Shown here: positions 1 through 13,668 of the stretch, in pieces | Layout of the letters: each line of letters opens with the position of its first letter | How positions within the stretch are numbered: position 1 is the first letter of the stretch | Position numbers and translations under genes: made by a program | Notes under the pieces: model-generated | What the model saw: the letters and a program-made list of their open reading frames with translations, nothing else | Database searches by the model: none | Told to the model about the DNA's origin: nothing | From: Chamaea fasciata | Taxonomy: Eukaryota; Chordata; Aves; Passeriformes; Sylviidae | Assembly: GCA_029207755.1 (NCBI GenBank) | Contig: JARCOQ010000003.1 | Coordinates: 86,261,994-86,325,993, forward strand | Direction: 5' to 3' | Length of the DNA stretch: 64,000 nt

Positions 1-393
1 AGGGGCCTGGGGTTGTTTAGCCTGGAGAAAAGGATTCTTGGGCAAACTTTATTGCTTTCTACAACTACCTGAAAGGAAGTTACAGTAAGGTGGAGACTAT
101 CCCCTTTTGTTATGCAACTGGGGACAGGATAAGAGGAAATGACCTCAAGCTGCACCAGGGAGGTTCAGGTGGGGCATTAGGAAGAATTTCTTCCCTAAAA
201 GAGTGGCTAAGCTTTGGAATAGGCTGTCCAGGGAACTACTGGCTTCACAATCCTTGGAAGTGTTCAAGAAATGATGTGACATGGCATTTAGTGCTGTGGT
301 CCAGTTGCTGTGGTGCTGTTTGGTCAGAGGTTGGATTTGATAATCTCAGATTATTTTGTGATTGGATTTGATAATCTTAGAGTATTTTGTGAT
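1..393 (+). mobile_element. CR1 LINE, 3' end (5' part outside window)
   Basis: Plus-strand 3' end of a Chicken Repeat 1 non-LTR retrotransposon. The first 270 bases match, with decay, the last part of CR1 ORF2: 'GLFSLEK'-like codons near 10-35, a 'TRGN'-like stretch near 127-145 and the 'W.R.P.E'-like end near 205-240. The 3' UTR follows, with the usual 'GTGCTGTGG' and 'TTGGA-TTTGATAATCT' elements. The usual terminal octamer array is gone and replaced by a 31-bp tandem duplication. The copy is broken by substitutions and stops and cannot encode protein. Its true 5' end lies to the left of the window. CR1 identity is confident; the subfamily is not assigned. Confidence 0.9.
331..392. repeat. 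31-bp tandem duplication in CR1 3' UTR
   Basis: Two adjacent 31-base copies (331-361 and 362-392) begin TTGGATTTGATAATCT and end ATTTTGTGA, with two mismatches between them. They lie exactly at the end of the CR1 3' UTR, where other copies carry one such unit followed by short octamer repeats. Confidence 0.9.
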
Positions 394-3300
394 TCAACTT
401 GCTGCTGAGCCTTTGACCTGTTCTATTCAGTCAGTTCCTGTATTGGGAGAGTTATGTAGAAAGCGCTCTAAATATGTGCAGAGTGCTGCAGAGACCAGAA
501 GGTACACTTGCTGGCTCCTGGAGGGACCAGAGAGTTTAATCCAGTGACTACAGAGTCCTTGGGATCTGGGGTTCACTCCTGGTGTGGCCATAGGTCCGAG
601 TCAGGTAATAGAAAGGCCTATTTACATGTGTGCCTGCAACTGGGAGTCATGCACATTGTATATATTTATATATATCCATATATATGTGTATGTATGTGCG
701 TATCTTCTGCTAATGGCCTTTTGTGCTTAGAGAAGGGAACAGGTGAGGCTGTTGGTGATGTCTGCATTTGAGCAAGAGCTGTATTTTCTGTCTTCACCTA
801 TGCAGGCAAACAGATGTATATGTACTGTGTATACACATATACTCAGCTTCATTCCTAACTAGACCTGGGGACATGGAGCTGTGGTAGCCTTGCCTCTGTT
901 CAGCCTTGCTGAACCAGGTTCAGCAAGTTCTGACAGTTAAGACCCATGAGACAAATGTACAATTTAAATGTCATTACCTTCCTTCAAGGAAAAAGCAAAA
1001 GTATTTCTTGCAAATTGGTTTTACATGGATGCTGAGAAATGTTTGCTTAACCAGAAAATCTCTTTTGTAAATAATGACTTCAGAGACCTTGAGGCAATTT
1101 ATAGCTGACTGAAATGCACATAAAAACAGGGATAGGGGTTTTAAATTTAGAACATGATGCTAACTCTCCAGGGACCCAGTCTATAAAGGTATTTACCAAG
1201 GAAATTTTCCTTAGGGATGTCAATGTAGACATCAGTTATTGAGGAAGACAGAGTGTACATGTTCCACCATTGATAAGACTGATTCCTTGGGGTAAGTAGG
1301 TATTTGTCTCGGGAAGACTCATTTTTGAAGACAGTATTTAAACAGCTAAAATGAGGTCTCATTGCAGCAGTGTCTACCTACTGCCCAATTTAATTTCTCA
1401 GAACTTCATATGGAGCTTATGATTAGCAGCTATTTGACCGCAGAGTTACAACAACTGGCCTTTGTGAAGGGGTGCTCACTTATTTTATCCGTTTTCTATC
1501 ATCTTCATGATTACTAACTTTAATATAGTCTTCCTGGTAAGGTCTCCCTGTGCAGTTCAAGAATCAATGTGTATGCAAACACTCCTTTCTCGTATATCCT
1601 TCCTATTTTTTTCCCTTACGCTGTAAATAATTCACACTCTAACTGCTCGTTGTGTAAAAAGTAAATTTAAGAGAAAGTTCCAAGCTGTCAGAGATGCTTT
1701 GATGCTCAAGGGATTCCTTAATTGCCATCTGATGCCTCTGAGATCCAGGCAAATAACCTACATCTCAAGTACAATACCCCATCATTCCCAATTGTATATA
1801 TTATTTTATGAGCTTACACCAAGTGTGACAATTTCAGTGCATATAAAAAAGTCATGATTGAAGAGCCCTTGAGACCCACCCTACATTTTCCTTTCATGAA
1901 ATTATTGCAATGAGAATACATGGCTTTATTCTCTTCAGGCTTTCCAAAAAAAGGATTTTTAAAGGATGATTTCAACCACAAAGTCTCTGCACAGCACTAC
2001 TTTATTAGTTCTCCAGCACACTTTTATCAACTTCCTCCTGAGAGCAACTCTATTACTATTTCTCTTTGAAGAAGTACAACCTTTCCTTATAATCCTAAGG
2101 TCACACAATGCAGCTGAGTGCTCAGCTGTTAGGTGGTATGTCTTTGAGCTGAGTCAACACCTTGATTATGAAATAACTTTACCTTTAGTGACTGGCTGGT
2201 TTGAAAGGGCTTCCTTGTCCAGTCATTTCTGGGTACATCCCCATAAATGTAGGGACGCTTGTAAACTTCTTCTCATACTTAGTTGCAGATAAGGTGCAGG
2301 TTGTTTCAGTAGAACAGGACCAGGGATTTCCTAAGTGGAAGGAAGGGCTAAGCATCTGTAAGAATAAGCACTTCTAAGTTACACCCCTTGTGTTCCCCTT
2401 TTCAGTCTGTCTGCCCACATAGCTGCTACCAGAGGTGGGATATATTTCCACTTGATACTCCTTTGATCATTCCTTTCCATGGATGTTGTTACACCACTGT
2501 TGGATTTTATTGCCTGTTCATAGGCTGTGCTATCTTTGTTGTTAGCTCTAGACTTCATGCAGTCTCTTGGCTGTCTAATACCTTTAGGCCATGTATGTTT
2601 CTCCCTTGCTGCTTTTGATTAGGTAACTTCTACTGTTCTTGTAGCTATTACTGTCAATGCACTAAACTGAAGATATTATTCTGGTGGGGACAGAGAAGGA
2701 AAGAGAGGGAATTCTAAACTTTTATATCCTGGGAAATGCACCATAAATTTGTGTTTAGGATTCAGAATATTTTTTACCTTTTTGTATCTTTTGAGGAGTT
2801 AAAAGAAAAACCAGTCCTCCTTCTGCTACTACAGTGTATTTACCCAGTAGTGGATGTCTGGAATTTCAACAAATTCTTTTATCCCCACTTTTCTTCCTTC
2901 TTTATTTCGCAGAAAAAGGATATCTCATTTGGGATGTGCTATCTTCATTACCTCAAGGTATTTTAATATTGGTGAATGCTTCCAGGTTAAAGTTAACATT
3001 TTTTCCTACTTCTCTGTGCTTTTCAATTCAAGGTATTTGTTAATATATAGATCTCAACCATTTCAAGGTACTTCTCTTCCTGAATTTCTACTCTAAATCA
3101 GAGAGATTCATTTCAAGTTTTGTTTTTTTTTCCTTCTTGAGGGTCTGAACTGGAGTTTGCAGCTCTTGACAAAATAATTTGCTATCCTCTTCACTTTTGC
3201 AATACAGAAACTGTATGTAAATTACAGTTTAGATAGCTGTGTTTAAATCTTGTGCTTGAAGTAGTGCCCGTATTTTATGTAATGAGTAATTCCAGATATT

Positions 3301-5686
3301 TTGCTTAACAGGTCCATGAGGTGAAGTGATAGAGTACCAATTCATGTACACCATTTCATCTTTTTGCACTGTTTCCTAAGTAATATTATGCAAGTTGGCT
3401 TCAATAGCCCCATGTATATATATAAACAAACCCTCATTTAAATGATCTCTCATTGATAGTATATATATAAGCACTTATTTTATGCAGCTCTATTTTCACT
3501 CAATTGCTTAAATTCTTTTTACATTTTCAGATTGCTCATAACAGTGCTAACAGAACACTTCAAACTCCATGAAGAGTAAGCCTGAGGACCTAGTGGCAGC
3601 AAGCTTGTGAACTAAAATTAGCACACTGTGAAGTGCATGCTTGCCATCATTTAAAACTACGGTGAACCATTAAAAGTCAATGTCAATACATAAGACATTT
3701 GCAAAGGCATCCCTACATTTTAGATCAAACCCAGTAAAATATTTCTGGCATAATTATACAGTCTTTTAAAACTTGAAAGTTCATTTCAAAAGAAATTCTT
3801 AGTAAATTTAAAAAAATCCTGCTTAAACCTAGATCAATTATCATTTAATTTCTGTTCTTTTTTTTCCCCAGTTCTTGTTTCAGTCCTTCACTAATATCTA
3901 AAATAAAACAAGACAATATTATAATCAATGTAGTCAGACATTTTTCATTGTTGTTTTGCATAATTTTTCTATCAAAAATATATGCAATTTTACTCTTTCA
4001 GTGCACAACATATATAATTGTACTAATATTGAGTCTTCAGCCAATTTATATTTTAAATCTTTAATCTATTCAAGCAGTAAAATTTGTATATCAAACTGAG
4101 TCTAAATTTTAAGCTATGTGTTCATGGTTCATAAAAATTAATTACAAAGCATTTTTAGATCACCTAATCTGATGTTGTAAATATCTAAGTCCCACTCACC
4201 TCTTGTATTCAAAGGTCCTTAACCTGTTGACACTTATCAAACACTTTACTTTTTATTCCTTTTAGAAAACAAAAGCATCAGCAATATGCTACAGATCAAC
4301 CAAATGAAAGATCAAGGTTGCACCAATTGCCCAAAATCTTTCTGTTAGGGTGGTTTTTTTGTAGGAGATATGCCAAAATGAACCCATTCTCTGTTGCAGA
4401 GAACTTCTTAATCACAACTAAAAGATTGCTTCAGAACCATAAATTAGTTGATTGATGTGAGCCTTAGCACATAAGCAAGATTAGGTTTCTGAGAAACTGG
4501 ATTGTCTACATAGCATATGTTAGATGCCTCTGCCAAATATTTGCTCTGTTTGTGACTAGTCTCTGATATTAAAGAGGATGGAGAAAACAACATTAAATAA
4601 GATCTATTTGACCAACTTTCATAAAGAGAAAAAGTATTTCTCAAATTTACAGACAGATAGAGACAGCCTTTACACAGGAAATTTATTTACAATAATTATG
4701 CAAATCATTGAATATGTGATTCATCAGTACCAACGTACACAGGTGAAGAAAAGGGGGTGATCACAACCAAAGACCCAAATCCTTTAGACCTTTAAATATT
4801 TTAATTCCCAAACTGCAGTGAAATTTACTTTTAAATAAAGAAATTTAGTCTTCTTGGAAAATTTCAGCTGAAAGTAAGACCTGTTCCAAACACTCTATTT
4901 AATATCTAATTACCTCACAGCTAGTAAATTACATCTTGTTTCAAGGTTGAGTTGGTCTAATTTCCGTTTTCAGCCTCTGGCACTTGTTATATGTTTGTCA
5001 TCAGCTGTGAAGAGCTCCTATTCACTAATATTTTTTTTGTCATGTGTCCCTTTGTTTAGGGATTGAGTCATATCTTGAACTTCTGTTTGGTAAGGTGAAA
5101 CATTTTAAGACGTACAAGGTTTATTTTCAGCCCAAGGACCCTATAAATCATTCTGATATTTCATATTTTCTTTAAAGAATATACGTAAAGATTGGATATA
5201 GCGTGCTATTTTCAATTGGTGCAATTTCTTTGGTACAAAAATGACCAAAGTAGGAGCACATTTTACTCTCACTTTTCTGTCTCCATGAATCTCATCAATC
5301 CTTGCAACATTAAAGTAGAAACTTATGCTGGGATTGTTGGGTCACTTAGTCACTGACTTTCAAGACAATCTTTCATGTTGTCCTTATTTGATTTTCCTCA
5401 GTGGAACAGTTTGTATTTAGTTCTTGATTAGTATTTTGTTAGAACATCACCAGTCTGCTGCATCTGAGAACCAAGATGATCAGTCAGAAAGCACCTCACT
5501 GATCTGATGGAAAAGCATGAGTTTCTTGAACTATCATAAGCAAGTAGAAGATGGAAAACCAGATCTTCCTTTCATATTCTCCACCATGGTAAATATATAT
5601 ATTTGAAATTCCATATACAATGCATGGAAAGAGCTGGGTCCATACTAAAGCAATAATGGGTCCAGTAAATTTTTCAGGGAGCCGCA
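394..5686. other. Gene-free AT-rich stretch
   Basis: No recognisable gene, RNA or transposon. It contains a short TA/TG-rich simple tract at about 656-701, a poly-T run near 3122-3131 and short open frames of fewer than 110 codons with no family resemblance. Frames at 1966-2292 and 2388-2618 are hydrophobic only because the DNA is T-rich. I see no splice-site-flanked exon that I could defend. Confidence 0.6.
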
Positions 5687-6521
5687 TAACCATAGCATCA
5701 CAAAACCACAGAATGGTTGAGGTTGAAAGGAATGTCTGGAGGTCATCTGGCGTAACCCTCCTGCAAGAGGCAAACTGCTTGCCCAGGATCATGGGAAAAT
5801 AGATTTTGAATATCTACACAGACAGATACATTACAACCTTCCTTGGTAACTTGTTCCAGTGTTCAGTCACCCTCACTGTGGGGGTTGTTGTTTGAGGTTC
5901 AGATAGGACTTTCTGTGTTTTACTTTATGTCCATTGCCTCTGTCACTGGGTGCTATTGAGAAAAGCCTGTCTCTGTCTTCCTTTGTATCATTCCTTCAGG
6001 TATTTATGTCTATTGATAAAATTCCCACTGAGCCTTCTATTCTCCAGGTACAACACTCCCACCTTTTCAGTCCTTTGTCATAGAGACCTGCCCCAGGTCT
6101 CTTCATCTTCATATTGGTCCTTTGTTGAACTCTATTCAGTATGGCTATATCTTCCTTATGATGGAGTCCAGAACTGGCCACAGCACTCCAGGTGTAGCCC
6201 CATCATTTCTGAGTAGAAGGGAAGGATCAGCCCCCTCAGCCTGACAGTAAAACCTGGTGCATTCCAAGATAATCTTTCTTTGTAGCAGGAGCATATTGCT
6301 GGCTTGTGGATTTCTGGATCCTTTGTCTGAAAAGGTGTTTCCAGACAGTTGGACCCAAACATATATTGTGCCTGGGGTTCTTCCTCCTCACGTGCAAGAC
6401 TATGCAATTCCCCTTTGATGAACTTCTTGAACTTCCAATCAGCCCATTTCTCCAGCCTGTCAAGGCCCCACCTCATAGCAGCACAGCCCCCTGGTGTGTC
6501 AGCTGCTCCTCAGTTTCATAT
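5687..6521 (-). mobile_element. CR1 LINE, 5'-truncated, minus strand
   Basis: Reverse-oriented CR1. The 3' UTR end is at the left ('CAGAATGGTTGAGGTTG', 5710-5726, the complement of the usual CR1 tail) and ORF2 sequence runs rightwards. The antisense reading at about 6150-6480 has the CR1-like 'GLHLECCGQFWTPS' pattern (usual form: the cysteine-glycine-tryptophan part of the ORF2 C-terminal region). Homology fades at about 6521, consistent with the 5' truncation normal for CR1 insertion by target-primed reverse transcription. Several stops and indels make it non-coding. No clear target-site duplication is visible. Confidence 0.88.
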
Positions 6522-9389
6522 TAATTAACTATTAGGAAACACCAAGGAGGTGGCTGGTTTTAAATTTCACACTTTTACAAGCTTTAGCTACCAAACTGAT
6601 AAGAAGCACTCTGTTAGGGATAAAGAGTTCCATAGTTCTGTGAAAAACCTTTCTTGAAATTAGTTATCTATGTCAGGTGAATCCTTAAGTATTAAAAAAA
6701 AGAAAAAGTGGAGAGATACAACTTTCTCCCATTTTCTCTGAGCTCATGCTTCAGAATTGCAAGAAAAGCCATTTACTTATGGAACCTAATAAATGAGAGG
6801 TTGAAAAGTGAAGAATTAATGAGTGCTAATTCTTCCTTTTCCCCTCTATGCATGACCTAAGCCAAAGCTGCTGTGAATAGGAGTGTCCTTTCCCATTAAA
6901 GAGTAATCAAAAGGACTTCAGAAAGAAAAATATTAGGGAAAAGGCCAAAGAGCAAGAAAGAAGTGTTACTAGGGAAAGGTGAAAGTGATAAATATCTGCA
7001 AATTAATCTAATGACACACACAAAATTCTTCAGTATCAAATTTAGACCCTTTCTTACTGTTATTCTATAGTGTGAAAGCCTAATGAAGCTTTGAATTTTA
7101 ACTGGGCAAAAATATGTACCTATAAATATGTATGTATGGGGTTCTGCCATCTCTGGTGGTTACTTTAAAGGAATGTCCAACTTAGAACCCATGCAGATGA
7201 AAACTGAACATTACTATTTGCTTATATTTGGGGATACTAAACCATGGCTTCTAACAGGACAAACATAATATAAAATATAGACACTCTTTTGCAAGGTTTC
7301 ATTACTTCAGCTGTTGTTTAACAAAACTGATTGTAACTGACAGCTTCCCTCATGACTTATCTTAAAGTTAGGAATTATTGTTTTGTTTTGTAGTCAAGGA
7401 TAATTCTCAGCTACTACTTGATTTTCAAAGATGAAAGGGATGGCTAAGAGATATGTATCAGCAGGCAAATAGTTAGAAAGCTTCTCTGGATTTCAGCTTC
7501 AGAAGAGTGTCTACCCAAACCCTAATACTCTGATGTCAAAAAGCCTATTAAATCCCTTCTGGAAATTGCTGCAGAGAAAAGCAAAGCTCCTGGTACAATT
7601 GTGTGTAATAAAGGCAGAGCAGGACACCAGCACTATGACATTTTGCAATTAAAACAATGAGCCACAGTGTCCCTTCTTCTTGGTCATTCATTTGTTTTTC
7701 AACCTGGTTGAATTTAAAATGGTACTTGGTATGGATCTGTTCATCAGAGATCTGAAAGAGAAAATCTGTAGATCCTGTAGAGTGAGTTACTCATTTGTAT
7801 CTTGAAGAAAATGTGGTAGTGACTGAAAAATGCAGATATTTGCACATTTAAAGTATTATGTAGTCTGAATGTTTTGGCTAAGTATATATATAAATAAATA
7901 AATTACATGAGTAGTTGAAGAGTGATTTTGAGTGAATAAACACAATTGATAGCTTGTGGGGAAATCATGAGCTCCAGTCAAAGTTAGTAACATTTGGTAA
8001 AAAAAAATCTAATAAAATTGAATATTTAAAAAAAGTCTAGGTGTACAAATATTTTTGTGCAGGTATAAGTGTACTGATTTGTGTTAAAAAAATCATAGAT
8101 GGCAAACATTACATATATCCACATGTAATATGAAGAATAGTTCTTTGCTAGCAAACAACATGCCTTAAAACGGATGCAAACACAAAGAAAATACTGTTCT
8201 TCACAGTATAAGCATGAAATTATTTGCTTAATCAGTAGCTCTAGGTATTTACCACCATGATCCACTTAATTACTCTGAATTTGAACTAACAATAACTGAA
8301 ATAAGATTCAAGTTTTAAAGATTTTTTTAATATTTCATTCAAAATTTGTATACCTGATTAAAGTAGTAGAAACTATTTCTTGTTTTAATACAATTTACCT
8401 GAGAAAGTATTTTGTACTTGCTATCTCTGAGAAGCCAAGTATTTCATATGACCAATTCAGGGTTTTCTGTTTTGTTAATAGTAGTGACATTGATATTAAT
8501 CAGGCAGAAAACTACCCTTCTGCAAACCACAACTGATGCCATCATTGTCCTGGAAAAACGAAAGATTAAAGATGATTAAAAAAAATTAGAAAAAAAAAAT
8601 GTAGCATAACTTTGAGAACAAGCATGACAGAACAATTATAGGTTTTTCTCTGTGCCTTCATCTCATATTTTTCTGTTCTTGTTCATTTCTTTGTTTACAA
8701 GGCCATACCCACAGAGTTATTCTTGTAAATCTGCCTCTAATGCTTGATTTTTAGCTACTGAGTAGGCATAGATGCTATTTACTTCAGTGTTGCTGTTTAG
8801 CGTTTCTGAAATTACATTCTTGTTAAATTACTGGGAATTTTAGATTGCATATATTGTGCAAGCATGGCCTTCATAGATATATCTTCTCTACTAAGAAGTG
8901 TCAGGAGCAGGCAAAATGACTGATAGTTGGGAAAGCATATGTGTAGTGAAACAAGTTAAATGAAAGAAAAAGCAAAGTGGAAACCCGGAGTCAGTGTATC
9001 CAAATAGCAAAGGGCAGTGAGAAACTCAGTTGAGAGAAGGTGACAGTCAAGATCAGAGAGGGACATGTGAGGCACCCTGCAGTTGAGTATGAATTAGACA
9101 AAGAAGGTGAAAATCATGTGTATAGCATCCACTAACGATAGGTTGATAAGACATCACCTACCTCCACTTAAACGTGACACCTAAAGCCCTAAGCTGCTAT
9201 AATACAAAATATGCACAATGGCTTTTACATGTAGTGGAGAAGGACTATGGAAGTACTCTGGGTTACTGATATGCAGGTAGAAGCCAGAAGTGAGAATTGA
9301 AAACCAGGGTTTTTCCTATTGGCTTAAAGATGTAGGCAGGACAGAAGATGCTACCAGAGCTGTGTGAAGAGTGGAAGAAACAGCAGTCT

Positions 9390-9390
<1 letters not shown>
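6522..9390. other. Gene-free AT-rich stretch
   Basis: No gene or assignable repeat. A short TA-rich and TAAA-rich patch lies at about 7883-7905 and an A-rich patch at about 8576-8600. Open frames here are under 85 codons and look random. Confidence 0.6.
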
Positions 9391-9429
<39 letters not shown>

Positions 9430-9466
9430 TTTTTTTTTTGTTTTTTTTTTTGTTTTTTTTTTTTTT
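9391..9466. repeat. Poly-T tract with G interruptions
   Basis: 76 bases of T interrupted by three single G residues. Frames through it give phenylalanine runs (for example 9348-9542 and 9371-9655) that are artefacts. No transposon tail is recognisable beside it, so its origin as a retrotransposon poly-A tail is possible but not shown. Confidence 0.95.
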
Positions 9467-10084
9467 CTCTCACAAACTTCTGTTGCTTTGTCAATACCAT
9501 ATTGGTTCTATAAAGTTTCTGTTCCTTCCAGAGTGGATTTGAACTCTCTTACCCAGTCAAAAAAGACTATATTACTTTTTTTTCTTACCAAATATCCCTC
9601 TAAGCTATTTTTCATTTGTATTTCTGAAAACAGTTTTTCCAGATTGCAAAGCTAAATGGAGTTCTTTCACAATATAGCATTGGATCAATTTATCCTTAAA
9701 TTTTCAAAACAAAAGTTTAAGAAACACTAATTGAAAATGAAATTATTGAAGGAGCATGAAAAGTTATCTTAAGGGACATGTAGACAGATGTGTGATTATT
9801 TAACTTATTTTTAAAATGCCTTTTGTATAAGCCAAATGCCAGTCCATATTAGTTGTAATTTCTTTTAATGACAAATAGAATTTTGTTTTTTTTGGCAAAG
9901 TTTGGAGATTTATTTGTTTATGATTTTTTTTTAATTTACGTTGAAATGAATCTGTGAGCTAGAGAGCAGAAAATGCATGTGGAATACTCCTTTAATTTGT
10001 TAACTGGAGGCTTCTTGCAAAATAGTGTGAATATCTGTAGTTACAGCAGCTATACAAGAACTTATCCCTCAACTGGGATTTGAA
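9467..10084. other. Gene-free AT-rich stretch
   Basis: No gene or assignable repeat seen; T-rich runs near 9877-9892 and 9925-9934. Confidence 0.6.
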
Positions 10085-10150
10085 AGGTGATGGGGTGGAA
10101 GGCACCTTTCAAGGTCATCTAGTCCCACCCCTCTGCAATGAACAGGTGAG
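10085..10150 (-). mobile_element. CR1 3'-end scrap
   Basis: About 65 bases match the reverse complement of a CR1 3' UTR: 'GGAAGGCACCTTTCAAGGTCATCTAGTCC' is spread over 10098-10126, followed by 'CCCTCTGCAATGAACAGG'. The usual form reads GGAAGGGACCTTTAAAGGTCATCTAGTCCAACC. The flanks are not recognisable. It is a very short relic, so the family call rests on this stretch only. Confidence 0.65.
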
Positions 10151-13100
10151 TTTGTTTATTCCAAGACCTCCTTACCCACCTTGCTAGGAGAAAGAGAACA
10201 AGTAATCTCATACTAAGACTTTGACATAATTCTTGAAATATATTTAAAATAGATTATGTTATTTCCATAAATGTAAATTTTTATTTATATTTTAATAAAT
10301 AAGTAAATCCAAATCTGTTTTCCAGAATTACTACTTAACTTAAATTATTTATTTTTCAGTTATTTTCCTTCTTATATTACCCTTTCTTTGTGTTTCTCAC
10401 TGTTCATCTCTGCCAGACAGCTATGTTGATTGTACTGCATAAGAGTACAGCTACTGAAGAATTTTCCTTTGATCCTTTTAACACAGTGGAAAAATGTATG
10501 TTCCTTCTGAACAGCATAATTGCCTTTTATTTTTTCTCAGCTCAGTATGAGAAGTAAAGCTCCTGTAGTTTGAGCAGTTGACAAAATAAAGATGAAAAGT
10601 CTATACATCTTTTTCATTTTTCATCACAATATGAGTAATATTAGCTGAGGAGATCATATAACAAGCCTTGCAACTGCTGAGTAAACTATTTCCCTCTTAA
10701 ACAGCATATCCCAGTGGAAGCAGAATGTGCCAATTAAATGATCATCCCAATTAGAAGAGGCTCATGGGGATACATTGTGCTGGTGTGGTTTATAATCGCT
10801 TTCATTTCATGGACTGATTAAAACAAGAACAGTATCAACTTCACATCTTGATTACCTAATAGAGATGATTTATTTTGTATCCATACACGGATTCTTTCCT
10901 GTATATGTGACAAAAATAGTGGAACTGTTTGTAGAGTATGTGCCAAAATAAAAAATAACATTTTTATTCCTATGTGGCTCAGCTGAATTTTTTATGGCTT
11001 GATGATGAAAACTCCATTGTCTGAGTAATGTATTTTACTATCAGGGAAAGAATTAGGTATTGAGCTACTGAGCTCTGTCTTCATCCCAGAGGAATCAAGT
11101 AGAAGTATTGACTCTTGAACTGAGAGCAAAGCTCAACACGTGTTTTAAACACAGGTGAAATCAATGAGCTGAAATCATCAGACTTCTGTGGAAACAGAAT
11201 TTTATTCAGAAAAGGAGAAAAAAAAAACAAAAGAAACTTTTCACCTAAAACCGGGAATCTACCAATCCATCATGTCCTGGAGTCAGACACCTGCCTTTGG
11301 AGAAACTTGGAAGAACTGCACACTCTTAAGGAAAAAGTAATTTTTTCACTGTTAAAAAAGTGGTGAAGAAGAGGATTTTCACATGAATATAATGCTGTTT
11401 TACTAGATTTTACCTTTTAAAAACCCAAAGTTTCCCCCTTAAAAAAAACCAAAAAAAAAAACCCTGAAAAAAACAAAACAAAATGCCTCACAGCTCAGAC
11501 ACTTTCATATATTTTCACAATTAGGATAATGCCAAGAGCAAATTTTGTCAAAGAATAAGCAAGTGTGGTTGAAGCAAACTAGTTATGTTCTGGAGTGCTT
11601 CTGGTGGTATGTCACTGACTTTTTAAAATTGGCTGAATCAAGCCAAAGAGTGAAGTTATTTTTATCACTCATTTCAGGTGTTTCATTAGAGAGTGATGAA
11701 GAATATATGAAAGAAATCTTTGGTTATTATAGGGTCAGCAGGTGACTCCGAGCAGCTGAATTAGATGTCTTAAATTTCAGGATGTGATTATCTTGCTGAG
11801 AAACAACAGAAAGGTATGCATCTGTATTTTTTACTGACTGTACACTAGATACAGTATTTTAGCATGAGACTTAAATTCATACATCAGTAGAAACTTCAAA
11901 ATAAAACCAGTATGGTATCAGTCTCATTTCTCTACCTTCAAAATTAGCCAAGAGCTATTCAGAATTTTCTACACTCACAACTTGACATTTTTATTTTGTT
12001 TCAATGGAATACGTAAGTTCCATTTTCAGGCAGTTTATATTTTAAATGACCTTTAATCTGGTCATTAAGGCCCTTATTAAATCTTACCATTAATTCCAAG
12101 ATCTTCAAGATTTAAAGTAAGAACATATTTTATCAGGTTAAACATGGGTCTTGGACTTTAAGCTTACATTTAAATTTGGATTATTTCAATGTGTACATGA
12201 GAACATGTATATGTATTTTGATAGCAACTTTTGGATGGCTGTACATAAAAATCTTCAAAAGGATAAGTATCAACAGTAAATATAAACCAATATAAATAAA
12301 ACAGAACAGCCCACTATTTCCTAAAGAAAAAATATCTGGTACCATTTTAAATGAGGAAAACTCAGTAAATTGTTGCAATAAAGTAGAAGTGATGCATTAA
12401 AGGAGAGGCTCTGCAAAGGAGAGGTTCTTGTGCTGACATGGCTGAGAATGTGCAGGCTGAATATGCAGTAAGTATGTAGACAAAAGACGTAGATGAAATT
12501 TTGGGATTAATTTCTGCCTACAAAAGTATCTTTTCAGTAAGACTAGCATTCTATCCAAACACTGCAAAAGCAGAGCTACCATTACTCATCCTCACACATT
12601 TACTTGCAGGTAAGGTCCTTCACTGCCACTTACCTTTATCCTTCCTACATATACCTGAAATGGATCTGCAGGAACACTTTATCTTTCTCCTCTTTCTGGA
12701 TATCATTAAAGGCTGCTGTACCTCCTTGCCTAGCTTTCTACCTTTTCCTTGGCTTTTTAAAAGTAAGCTCCTTCAGGAGACCCTCCTGTTATGAGTAGGA
12801 ATCCAAGAATAACTGCTTTTATGTTTAGCCATCAGCAATTTAATTTTCCTTTCCAGTCCCAGGGGTAACAACCTGTTTCTTTTATCTTTTGTATTTTATC
12901 TTTCTGTACAACCACTGCTTCTAGGACCATTTTTATAACATTGCTGCTTATCCTTGTATAGCCTGCTTTGGAATGTAGTATGTTATCAGTTAAATACAGC
13001 TCCTGAAATTTAATTTTCTTTTCTCTTCAGGTATCAAAATCTAGTTAAATAGTCTATTACAAGGGTTTTACCCCCACAGTAAGTTTCTTGGCTTTCATGG

Positions 13101-13469
13101 CTCTTGAGAGGGGAATATTCAGTGTGATCAATGAAGAATTAAAAGTGCTATTGATATTAATGGGAATAGTGAGATTCTTTCCCACACTTCACATTGTCAG
13201 TTCACCCTTTGATATCTAGGACACACTTCAGGGCAAAACCTAAGTTGTAAAGCATTATAATTGACAATAACATTTGAAAGAAATACATTTATGTTTTCCT
13301 AAATGAAGTTTACAATGATTAATTTCTTTAGATACACAGAAAGCTGCAAAAAGAAGGTTACCAGAGACAAACTTTCCAATATCTACTTCTAACAAAACGC
13401 AACTTCTAGGAGTATCTAATGGCTTCCAAATTCCTAGATCAGTATGCCTGGTGCAAACTTTTCTAAAGA

Positions 13470-13473
<4 letters not shown>
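10151..13473. other. Gene-free AT-rich stretch
   Basis: No gene recognised. Open frames at 11545-11745 (66 codons) and 12501-12794 (97 codons) have no family resemblance and lack convincing coding context. An A/C-only tract is listed separately at 11441-11484. Confidence 0.6.
11441..11484. repeat. A/C low-complexity tract
   Basis: Runs of A broken by C (AAAAAAAACC then AAACAAAACAAAA), almost free of G and T on the plus strand. It resembles the larger A/C tracts near 16.8, 28.8 and 59.1 kb. Confidence 0.85.

Positions 13474-13518
<45 letters not shown>
13474..13518. repeat. (TA)n microsatellite
   Basis: About 22 uninterrupted TA dinucleotides. Likely length-variable and able to extrude a cruciform. 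No gene lies beside it. Confidence 0.97.
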
Positions 13519-13520
<2 letters not shown>

Positions 13521-13668
13521 AGTATACAAAATATGAGCAGATGTAATTTATTACTCAATATTTCACAGGATCCACTCTTTTTTCTTTAAAATCTTCAATT
13601 GTAAACATTTCTGTTTCAGAAAGGAATAACATTGCCTTTTGTTCTTTAGAAGCTGGAGTTTACAAAAA

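Noticed and set aside
90..371. 93-codon plus-strand frame at the window start
   Set aside because: It lies within the CR1 3' end but is not in the ORF2 frame; it is a by-product of the repeat.
6156..6476. 106-codon minus-strand frame
   Set aside because: It is a remnant of CR1 ORF2, not an independent gene.
9348..9655. Phenylalanine-rich frames
   Set aside because: Translation of the poly-T tract at 9391-9466.
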